A stretch of 64,000 bases of DNA from the NCBI GenBank assembly GCA_017347465.1, contig AP021858.1:124001-188000 (forward strand). Reading direction: 5' to 3'. This DNA is from Candidatus Nitrosymbiomonas proteolyticus (GTDB taxonomy: Bacteria; Armatimonadota; Fimbriimonadia; Fimbriimonadales; Fimbriimonadaceae). The notes beneath the pieces were generated by a model. It was not told the origin of the DNA. It did no database searches and worked only from the letters and a program-made list of their open reading frames with translations. The translations under genes and the position numbers were made by a program. Position 1 is the first letter of the stretch. Every line of letters starts with the position of its first letter. This document shows, piece after piece, positions 57,036 through 64,000 of the stretch.

Positions 57036-57713
57036 CTAACCTCGCGCTTTTCGCCTCTTCTTTGCCCCAGCCGCCAGAACTGACGCGACCGAGAGAGCCA
57101 TCAACGTACCGGGCTCAGGCACTGCGGCGTACAACTCGATCTCTTCGATGCACACCGCTTGGCCGTAAGCCGTGACGTCGATCTTGACGTCCGTGACTCC
57201 GACCTGGGGAGCGAACGAATAGAGGTGCCGCAGCGAGTCCGTCGACGTGTAGTCTTGGAGTTCGACGCTGCCGATCACCTGCCACGTCTTGCCGGGGTCG
57301 AAGAACGGGAGCGCATCCGTCGAGACTTTGACGATGTACAGACCTGAGGTGCGCTCGTTCCAGGTCAAGGAACTGTCGCGCCCCCATGCGATTCGGTCGA
57401 TCGTTGCGGGCGTAGGCAGGCTGATGCCCGCCGTGGCGGTTTGCGTGGTTGGAATCCAGCTCGCTCCCGAGGAGCCCACCCCGTCCCCGAAGTTGATGTT
57501 GCCATTGTTTCCGTACCATCCGTCGTTGAGTCCCGAGATCGCGTGGAACGGGTAACCCGAAATCACGCTGCTGGCATGGGGTTGCGCCCCAAGAGTGGCC
57601 AGAGCTACGTTTCCGGCTTGGGGCACGCCCCCGATTTCGATGAGGTTCAGTTGAGCCATCGTAAGGGGCGTAACGAACAGCGCCGCGCCCCAGATGAGAA
57701 CGATTCGTGTCAT
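57036..57713 (-). CDS. PEP-CTERM surface protein, discoidin-like body
   Basis: A 225-residue exported protein: signal peptide (MTRIVLIWGAALFVTPLTMAQ), a beta-rich body and the tail VPEPGTLMALSVASVLAAGAKKRRK. The body (AISGLNDGWYGNNG; ISLPTPATIDRIAWGRDSS; VTDVKIDVTAYGQAVCIEEIELY) has the strand pattern of F5/8 type C (discoidin) domains, which bind sugars or lipids. AAAGGAG lies eight bases before the ATG. It is convergent with the ECF sigma gene. Confidence 0.88.
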   Translation of the reverse strand: MTRIVLIWGAALFVTPLTMAQLNLIEIGGVPQAGNVALATLGAQPHASSVISGYPFHAISGLNDGWYGNNGNINFGDGVGSSGASWIPTTQTATAGISLPTPATIDRIAWGRDSSLTWNERTSGLYIVKVSTDALPFFDPGKTWQVIGSVELQDYTSTDSLRHLYSFAPQVGVTDVKIDVTAYGQAVCIEEIELYAAVPEPGTLMALSVASVLAAGAKKRRKARG

Positions 57714-57848
57714 GGATTGTCTCCTTTGTAGAAAGAACGGGCGGGGTCGGAAAGTGCTGGGGGCCAGACTCGTTGAACCGGCCCCCGATGGCTCCTTTCA
57801 GTGCCGTGCACTCAACCCACCCATGAAGGTTCTATGCGCAAATGCCGA

Positions 57849-58469
57849 TTAGCGGCGACGGCTCCTCCTTCGGACGAGGGCGATCGCCCCCAGAGCCAAA
57901 GTTCCGAGTGTCGCCGGCTCCGGAACCGTCGAAAACTTGAAGTTCGGGCCGGTATAGGTCGTGTAGGAGCCCATAGAGTTTCCCCCGTCGGAGACTCCTC
58001 CCCAGCCGTTGTAACGAGCTCCATTCGCCAGAACGGTGATCTCAGGCGCGTACGTTTCCGTGGCGTGCAGGTTCGTAGTGTGAGCGTCAATTCCGTTGTG
58101 GCCCCAGATGATGTAGTCCCTGCCCGTGATGAGTTGCACAGGGGTCACGGCCTTGTACCGAAAGAACCCATCGAGCGTTTCGACAGTCCCAGCACTAAGA
58201 TCTGCGTAGGCAACCAACACGTCAGTGTCCCACTCGAAGACTCCAACCTCGACGCTGGACGCGAATCCGTCCATTTCCAGGTCAAAATTGCCCAGATCGG
58301 TCAGCCAGATATCTTGGTTCGGCACGAACCGCCAGCCAAGCTTTCCAGTCCATAAATGCCAAGATGTGACGGCCGTCATCTGGATGGCTGCCGACGAAGC
58401 GAGGGCGGGCGCGGCAATCGCCGCCGCTACCCCAATCGATGCCAAGGCCCGAAGAGTGATTGATTTCAT
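57849..58469 (-). CDS. PEP-CTERM surface protein
   Basis: A 206-residue exported protein: signal peptide (MKSITLRALASIGVAAAIAAPALA), a body containing WHLWTGKLGWRFVPNQDIWLTDLG and RDYIIWGHNGIDAHT, and the tail VPEPATLGTLALGAIALVRRRSRR. The body has the look of a small beta sandwich with no named family recognised. The open frame runs to 58676, but AAGGAG ahead of ATG 58469 and the signal peptide decide the start. It lies 135 bp upstream of the other leftward PEP-CTERM gene, so the two may share a transcript. Confidence 0.87.
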   Translation of the reverse strand: MKSITLRALASIGVAAAIAAPALASSAAIQMTAVTSWHLWTGKLGWRFVPNQDIWLTDLGNFDLEMDGFASSVEVGVFEWDTDVLVAYADLSAGTVETLDGFFRYKAVTPVQLITGRDYIIWGHNGIDAHTTNLHATETYAPEITVLANGARYNGWGGVSDGGNSMGSYTTYTGPNFKFSTVPEPATLGTLALGAIALVRRRSRRR

Positions 58470-58810
58470 TTGTTGTTGCTCCTTTTCAGTCATTGGGTGC
58501 GCCCCATTTGGGCGCCCATCAAGGGAAGTCGCAAGAACGCCACAAAACCCCTCACCGGCCCTCAAAAATGCTGCCCCAGAGGATGATTCCGCCCCCCTCG
58601 CTGCGGGCTGGTGGCATCGGCCGGACCCGCTGGGAGCCCCTTTTCCAACGCCGAAGTATTGCGGATTCTGTCGCAAGCCCAGGTCGCTTTCCTATACTTT
58701 ACAGCTTTGAATACTAACTTTCCGTCACACAATGGACGCTATCGGACAAGTACGTATTAGGCGAACCACTTCTCGGTTCCATCTTTTCAATCACGAAAAA
58801 GGAGTGTGAA
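58470..58810. other. 341-bp divergent region between two PEP-CTERM genes
   Basis: An imperfect palindrome (GCGCCCCATTTGGGCGCC core, near 58498-58515) lies close to the leftward gene and could be an operator or an RNA hairpin. Further right are T/A-rich boxes, for example TATACT near 58694, but no confident -35/-10 pair. No gene is seen. Confidence 0.5.
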
Positions 58811-59725
58811 ATGACGAATCATAAGTCATATGGCCGCGCGTTTGCGTGGCGCACGATGATGTTGGCCTTTTCGGCCACCTCACTGGCGAGCCTCGCGCTT
58901 GCGGATCCGTTTGTCGTCGATTCCGATATGTTCGGGTACGACATTACCGTTACTCGATATGGCTCACTGGCTGACGCTATGGCGCAGCAGAACGCCGTAT
59001 CTGGGCCTCACACCGTGCTCGGCGCCGACCCCTCCGATCCGAGGGGAGGAATGCGAGACGTGTGGATGGGATTCTATAAGGATAGGCCCTCGTATTACAA
59101 CAACTTCGCCGGTTTGATGACCGCGTGGTATTTCACGCTCGATCCCAACCAAGGCGACGGGTGGGGTAACCCCAACAATACGAATACCGGCTTCGTTCAG
59201 GTCTACGACAACATGGCGGATTCGGTCGTATCCTGGACCGGCGGCTGGAGTACCTTAGCTCCCGGCGTCGGTGACGGAAGCAGTTTCACCTTCACCGTCA
59301 CCGGCGGGATGCACGCCGATCCCGCCGAGTACCCGAGGCTTTGGGCAGCTCCTGAAATCGGGGGCGCGGGCGAAATCACGAAGGGCATCTTCCATGAATA
59401 CTACGTGAGCGCGACCGTTACCGGCCTGACCGCCAACGACGACGGCTTCGGGTGGTATGAGTCCATGGACGCTCCCGGAGGCATCTCCGGCGGGTTCACC
59501 GGCATCTTCGAGAATCAGAGCACGACGCGGCCTGAACTCAACGGGTTCTATTACTTCAGCGGTGCGCTGAACATGGACAACTGGGCGGTTGCGAACGGAG
59601 GCACTTGGGGCGGCGGGGTGTACAGTCCGTACGCCTACTTCGGCGCGGTGCCGGAGCCTGGCAGCATGGCTGCGCTCGGTCTCGGGATGCTTGCGCTCAA
59701 GTTGCGCCGGCGCTCCCGACGCTGA
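58811..59725 (+). CDS. PEP-CTERM surface protein
   Basis: A 304-residue exported protein: signal region (RTMMLAFSATSLASLALA), a Gly/Asn/Trp-rich body and the tail VPEPGSMAALGLGMLALKLRRRSRR. The body includes GYDITVTRYGSLADAM and YPRLWAAPEIGGAGEI; no named domain was recognised. A strong AAAAAGGAG lies before the ATG. It is divergent from the second leftward PEP-CTERM gene and is followed by a terminator, so it is monocistronic. Confidence 0.88.
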   Translation: MTNHKSYGRAFAWRTMMLAFSATSLASLALADPFVVDSDMFGYDITVTRYGSLADAMAQQNAVSGPHTVLGADPSDPRGGMRDVWMGFYKDRPSYYNNFAGLMTAWYFTLDPNQGDGWGNPNNTNTGFVQVYDNMADSVVSWTGGWSTLAPGVGDGSSFTFTVTGGMHADPAEYPRLWAAPEIGGAGEITKGIFHEYYVSATVTGLTANDDGFGWYESMDAPGGISGGFTGIFENQSTTRPELNGFYYFSGALNMDNWAVANGGTWGGGVYSPYAYFGAVPEPGSMAALGLGMLALKLRRRSRR

Positions 59726-59759
59726 TCCAAGGCTTCTCATCTTAGTTTCTCCCTTTGTT

Positions 59760-59792
59760 CCCCCGGAGTTCGCTCCGGGGGTTCATTGCTTT
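59760..59792 (+). terminator. Terminator after a PEP-CTERM gene
   Basis: A perfect 9-bp stem (CCCCCGGAG with CTCCGGGGG) capped by a stable TTCG tetraloop, followed by TTCATTGCTTT. Confidence 0.8.
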
Positions 59793-59889
59793 GTGAGGAA
59801 GGCGCTTCGCGAGCGGTCCGAAACCCCCCAGATGGGTCCTTTCGCCGCGCCGGTCCCCCGGAAGTTGCAGTAGAATTGTTTATACGTTT

Positions 59890-61977
59890 ATGTCGATCGT
59901 CACCTACGACAGTCCGTTTCAGTTGACGGGGGACTTCGAACCCAGGGGAGACCAAGCGGCCGCCATCGAGGGCTTGGTCGAGGGTGTCGAAGCCGGATGT
60001 CGATTCCAGACCCTTTTGGGCGCGACGGGCACAGGAAAGACGTACACGATGGCGAGCGTGGTGGCGAAGGCACAGCGGCCCGCCTTGGTGATCGCCCACA
60101 ACAAGACGCTTGCGGCGCAACTGTGCCAAGAGTTTCGAGCGTTCTTTGCCGACAACGCGGTCGAGTTCTTCATCAGCTACTACGATTACTATCAGCCTGA
60201 GGCCTACATCCCGCAGACCGACACGTACATCGAGAAGGACTCCAGCATCAACGAGGAGATCGACCGGCTGCGGCACTCGGCGACTCAATCGTTGCTGCAG
60301 CGGCGGGATGTGCTGATCGTAGCGAGCGTGTCGTGCATCTACGGGCTGGGCTCGCCGGACCTCTACGCGGAGTCGGTCGTTACCTTCGAGCAAGGCGCGA
60401 AAATGGACCTGCGACAAGCGATCCAGAAGCTCGTTCAGATGCAGTTCACGAGGAACGACACCGTTCTCGACCGGGGAACGTTTCGGGTTCGCGGCGACAC
60501 GTTGGAGATTCAGCCCAAGGATGAAGAGATCGTCACGCGAGTCGAGTTCTTTGGCAATCAGGTGGAGCGGATTCGGCTGTTCGACCCGCTCACCCGCGAC
60601 GTATTGGAAGAGCCCAAGCGCGTGAGCGTCTTCCCGGCGACCCACTATGTGACGCCTTGGGAAAAGCTCGACGCCGTCATCGAGCAAATTCAAGAGGAGT
60701 GCGCGCTTCAGGTCGGCTGCTTCAAGGAGAACGGAAAGCTCCTCGAGGCGCAGCGGCTCGAACAGCGCGTGACTTTCGACTTGGAGATGATGCGCGAGGT
60801 GGGCTATTGTTCCGGGATCGAAAACTACTCGCGATACTTCGATGGCCGCGCTCCGGGAACGCCGCCCTACACTCTGCTCGATTTCCTTCCGCGAGACGCG
60901 CTCGTGTTCATCGACGAGTCTCACCAAACGCTGCCGCAGATTCGAGCGATGTACAACGGTGACCGGCAACGCAAATCCGTTCTCGTGGATTTCGGTTTCC
61001 GGCTGCCTTCGGCTTTGGACAACCGTCCGCTCAAGTTCGAGGAGTTCTTGGAGCGGGTCCCCCAGGTGGTGTTCGTGAGCGCGACGCCGGGAGATTTCGA
61101 GGCGAACAACGAATCCAATCGAGTTCAACAGGTCATTCGCCCGACGTACATTGTCGATCCGGAGGTCGAGATCCGGCCGACGCAAGGTCAAATCGACGAC
61201 TTGTTGGGTGAAGTGCAGCGCCGAGTGGCCAAGGGCGAACGCACGCTCGTGACCACGCTGACGAAGCGGATGGCGGAGGACCTCTCGAACTACCTGCGCG
61301 AACTCGGAATCAAGGTGAATTACCTTCACTCGAACGTACACTCCTTGGAGCGGCCCGAGATATTGCGGGACCTCCGGCTTGGGGTCTATGACGTGGTGGT
61401 GGGCGTCAACTTGTTGCGCGAGGGGCTGGACCTTCCCGAAGTTTCGCTGGTAGCGATTCTGGATGCCGACAAGGAGGGTTTCCTCCGGTCGGAGACCTCG
61501 CTCGTGCAGACGATCGGCCGTGCGGCCCGCAACGTGCAGGGCATGGTGCTCCTCTATGCGGACAACCTCACCGGCTCGATGCAGCGCGCGATAGAGGAGA
61601 CCAATCGGCGAAGGCAGATTCAACTCGACTACAACGAAGAGCACGGCATCGTTCCGAAGACCGTCCAGAAGTCCGTTCGAGAGACGGTGAGGTCGTTCGA
61701 TCCGGACGCAGCTCAGGCGGCCGCGATGGGAACGGCCGAGGGAAGGTCGGGTTATGGGGACGGCGGGGCGAAGATCGAGGAGCCTCCGGTCAACCTCGCT
61801 GACCTGCCGGTGCTCATCGAAGAACTCGAGCGCCAGATGAAGCGCTACGCTCGGGAGATGGAGTTTGAGAAAGCGGCGGCGGCTCGCGACGAAATCTTCG
61901 CTCTGAGAAAGTACTTGGGCGTCAGCGAAGGGCGGCTGGGAACCGGCAAACGCAAGCTCCCTGGGCGTTCGCGCTAG
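59890..61977 (+). CDS. uvrB: Excinuclease ABC subunit UvrB
   Basis: A 695-residue nucleotide-excision-repair helicase that checks DNA damage after UvrA loading. It shows Walker A GATGTGKTYTMASVV, the beta-hairpin region YYDYYQPEAYIPQTDTYIEK, DSSINEEIDRLRHSAT, the DESHQTLPQI box, VTTLTKRMAEDLSNYL and VGVNLLREGLDLPEVSLV. The C-terminal UVR motif (LERQMKRYAREMEFEKAAAARDEI) contacts UvrC. TAGAAT (59871-59876) lies 13 bases before the ATG. Its stop faces that of the next gene 8 bp away. Confidence 0.98.
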   Translation: MSIVTYDSPFQLTGDFEPRGDQAAAIEGLVEGVEAGCRFQTLLGATGTGKTYTMASVVAKAQRPALVIAHNKTLAAQLCQEFRAFFADNAVEFFISYYDYYQPEAYIPQTDTYIEKDSSINEEIDRLRHSATQSLLQRRDVLIVASVSCIYGLGSPDLYAESVVTFEQGAKMDLRQAIQKLVQMQFTRNDTVLDRGTFRVRGDTLEIQPKDEEIVTRVEFFGNQVERIRLFDPLTRDVLEEPKRVSVFPATHYVTPWEKLDAVIEQIQEECALQVGCFKENGKLLEAQRLEQRVTFDLEMMREVGYCSGIENYSRYFDGRAPGTPPYTLLDFLPRDALVFIDESHQTLPQIRAMYNGDRQRKSVLVDFGFRLPSALDNRPLKFEEFLERVPQVVFVSATPGDFEANNESNRVQQVIRPTYIVDPEVEIRPTQGQIDDLLGEVQRRVAKGERTLVTTLTKRMAEDLSNYLRELGIKVNYLHSNVHSLERPEILRDLRLGVYDVVVGVNLLREGLDLPEVSLVAILDADKEGFLRSETSLVQTIGRAARNVQGMVLLYADNLTGSMQRAIEETNRRRQIQLDYNEEHGIVPKTVQKSVRETVRSFDPDAAQAAAMGTAEGRSGYGDGGAKIEEPPVNLADLPVLIEELERQMKRYAREMEFEKAAAARDEIFALRKYLGVSEGRLGTGKRKLPGRSR

Positions 61978-61985
61978 CGACGCGC

Positions 61986-64000
61986 CTACTCATCCGCGCA
62001 CCGAACGCGCCCGACGTTGATGTGTCCCCAGCCCCCGGTCTCTTCGTCCACGATCAAGAGGCGGAGCTTCTTGCCACGGTGCTTGGCAACGTCCCACACA
62101 ACCTCTCGCATCCGCTCGGAGTTCTGCCCCCGCGCGACTTCGAGTTCTTTCCCCTCCCCATCGACGAGAGCCACATAGACGTTCGAGCCCGATCCTCCCC
62201 CACGAGCAGGCGCATCTTGGGCTTGGTGAGGAGGAACGGCGGCGAGGTGATACGGCCCGTATAGGTGTCGTCGTACCCACCTTTCCCATTCTCGCAGGTG
62301 CCGATGAACGCCTCACCGGGCGCGACGCCGAAGTTCATCCGCGTGGAATAGGTCGGAGTCTCTGCGAAGTTCCCTTGGACTTCCCAACCTGGCATCCGCC
62401 AATCCGAGAAGTCGAAGGCGGGATCGACGTAGAACACCCACGGCCCTGCCGAGAAGTCGAGCCCTCGCCACTTCCCGACGAGCCGGACCGGCTTGCCGTT
62501 CCAATCCGGCGTGAAGTCGGCTCGCAGACTCGTGCTTAGCGCCCCAGGTTGCTCAGGTCCCGAACGCACAGAGTAGGCGACGGCTCGATCGCCCACTTCG
62601 GCGACGAAGTGCCCGGAAAACTCCTCAGGCGCGAGCCCCACGAAGTCGGCCGAGATCCCGATCTCGTTCGGTGTCGAACTCGTGCCCGGTCGCAATTGAA
62701 GAGTTGCCGAAATCAGGTGCGGGTAGATGCCGGCAACGATTTGGCTCTTGCTTCCCGAGCGTCGCCGGACCTCGATCCGTCGCCGGGGCGCTTGGGTCGT
62801 TCGGGCCGAGTAGTCCACCGCATCGTAGGCGACCTTGCCCCCCTCAGAAGGGATCGCTCCGTCGATTCCCACGGCCCATTTCTCCTGATCGTCGATGTAA
62901 ACGTCCCCGTATTTGTCAAGCAGCCAAGCGATGGCCGCGAGCCCAGAGCCCTCGCCCCAGTCAAACCCTGTTCGTCCGTTTTGTTGATCCGTGCCGCCAT
63001 GTCCCGTGTTTTCGGGTTGCAACCCCGGCGGGTAGTTGGGGTTGGGATAGAGGTTGAGTTCGACGTGGAGGGGATGGTTGATCAGCGTCATCGAGGCCCG
63101 AGCCGCCGCGACGCCCCGCTCGAAGTAATCCCGTCGGCCAAGCGTCGCGCCAAAGTCCGCAAGCGTACATCCGAACTGCGCCTGCCGTGCGTCGAGGTAC
63201 TCGCCGTCGGAATTCTGCACGCCAAACCCTCCGAACGTGTAAGCAGCCTTGCGGAATGACACCGACCAGACGTTCTGATAGAGCGCCATGATGTCGAGCG
63301 CCTTCAGGGCGTACTTTCTCAGCTCGTACGAGGGGGGCCTGGGCGTTCCCGAAGACGCGATGGGTCCCTCCGTTAGGTCGGCGACCTTCCAGAGCGCCTC
63401 GGCCGCCCATTGCATGCAAAGCGTGTTCTGAGGAGGCGAAAGCGTGTGTGCGTCGTGCATCGCCACGTCGTCGAGCGCGCCGTTCGCTTGAAGACACTGC
63501 TTGGGTGAGCAAGAGAAGAAAGTCTCGAAATCGTAGTACCGCTGCTGGTCGATCACGTTCGTCACGAGGAACCCGGCCGCCCGATGCGCGGACTGCTTGG
63601 CTCGCGCCACGGTGTCGGCGATCCTCCCGAGTTCTTTGGCTTCGACCTCGGACAAGGGATCGGCTCGCCCTGCCTTTTGCGCCGCGGCAACGCGACCGAC
63701 GAGATCCGACCAAGTCGACACGTATTCGGCCAGGAACCATGCCGGTAGCGCGGACTGGGCGCTGTGATCGAGAATCGGCACGACTTCGTGCTCCTTCGTG
63801 AGCCAGGTCGGGAACGACGAATCGCCGTTCTGGAAGCGCATCATGAGCTCCGCCATTTCGCGGCATTGGCGGAGAATCTCCTCACGTCTCGGGCAGTCCT
63901 CGAATTCGAGCCAGCGGAGCATCCATATCCCCTTCCAGGCCATGTTGGTGAGGTCGTAGTAGCAGTCTTGCCTCGGCATGATCAGGCACCCGCGCCACTG
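61986..64000 (-). CDS. Large alpha-toroid-like hypothetical protein; frameshifted near the C-terminus, N-terminus beyond right edge
   Basis: The frame is open to the right edge (QWRGCLI before MPRQDCYYDL), so the N-terminus is missing. About 650 residues are visible before a break. The first half is helical (YYDLTNMAWKGIWMLRWLEF; FPTWLTKEHEVVPILDH), like alpha/alpha-toroid carbohydrate enzymes. The second half is beta-rich (KPVRLVGKWRGLDFSAGPWVFYVDP; ITSPPFLL). Near 62197-62201 a run of five C (G on the coding strand) shifts the frame; six would give VGGGSGSNVYVALVDGEG and continue to a natural end at 61986 (GGWGHINVGRVRCADE). As sequenced, the frame ends at 62054 with a basic, low-quality tail. 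It is a mutation, sequencing error or slippage site. Confidence 0.6.

Noticed and set aside
59737-61644. Minus-strand frame of about 635 codons opposite uvrB
   Set aside because: uvrB is intact on the plus strand; the mirror frame is Leu/Arg/Val-rich without motifs.

Overview
The window looks like the chromosome of a GC-rich, Gram-negative-type bacterium. The mix of genes best suits Armatimonadota, perhaps Fimbriimonadia. It carries PEP-CTERM surface proteins, type II secretion/pilus genes, a CcmE/CcmF cytochrome c maturation pair, a B12-dependent ribonucleotide reductase, a bacterial lysyl oxidase with a dockerin-like tail, GH127 and GH172/DUF2961 enzymes, and Deinococcus-like start-proximal -10 boxes. 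This placement is an inference from gene content, since no rRNA gene is present. Genes are dense on both strands, often in runs overlapping by 4 bp. The density and the complete housekeeping genes indicate chromosome rather than plasmid or prophage.

Left part (1-13 kb): a type II secretion/type IV pilus pair (gspF, cut by the left edge, and gspE) reads leftward. Next come an exported hypothetical protein, a GH172/DUF2961 protein, a baeRF-type release-factor relative, a GH4-like Rossmann protein and a large unrecognised protein. The initiator tRNA-fMet has its own strong promoter. After it come a remnant of an RHS repeat, a dispersed hairpin repeat, an ECF-type sigma factor, a small zinc-finger (zf-HC2) protein, a TMEM14-like membrane protein and YgfZ.

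Middle part (13-38 kb): a DUF2993 protein, a GT2 glycosyltransferase and dGTPase form one overlapping run. Opposite lies a leftward run ccmE-ccmF-panD-pyrE-antiporter. An RNase H-like protein, murA, mreB and an exported SLH-like protein follow. Then come a NifU-domain protein, GH127, a Spy-like protein, dnaE and an outer-membrane barrel protein. The groES-groEL locus has a CIRCE-like operator, but a four-helix-bundle gene and a C/A-rich tandem repeat lie between the two chaperonin genes. A 288-bp MITE-like element precedes ahcY.

Right part (38-64 kb): an S8 protease, an M14 carboxypeptidase and the lysyl oxidase suggest extracellular protein processing. The run dCMP deaminase-wecA-wecB-uppP-pth overlaps almost throughout and joins undecaprenyl-linked glycan priming to housekeeping. 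A PEP-CTERM gene, nrdR and nrdJ (with paired NrdR boxes at the promoter) follow. The most unusual locus comes next: a membrane-tethered SARP/BTAD-type DNA-binding protein whose predicted outside domain is an L-type lectin, then an ECF sigma factor and three PEP-CTERM genes. uvrB and a frameshifted, edge-truncated large protein close the window.

Functions are assigned by reading motifs by eye. No database search or computation was run.
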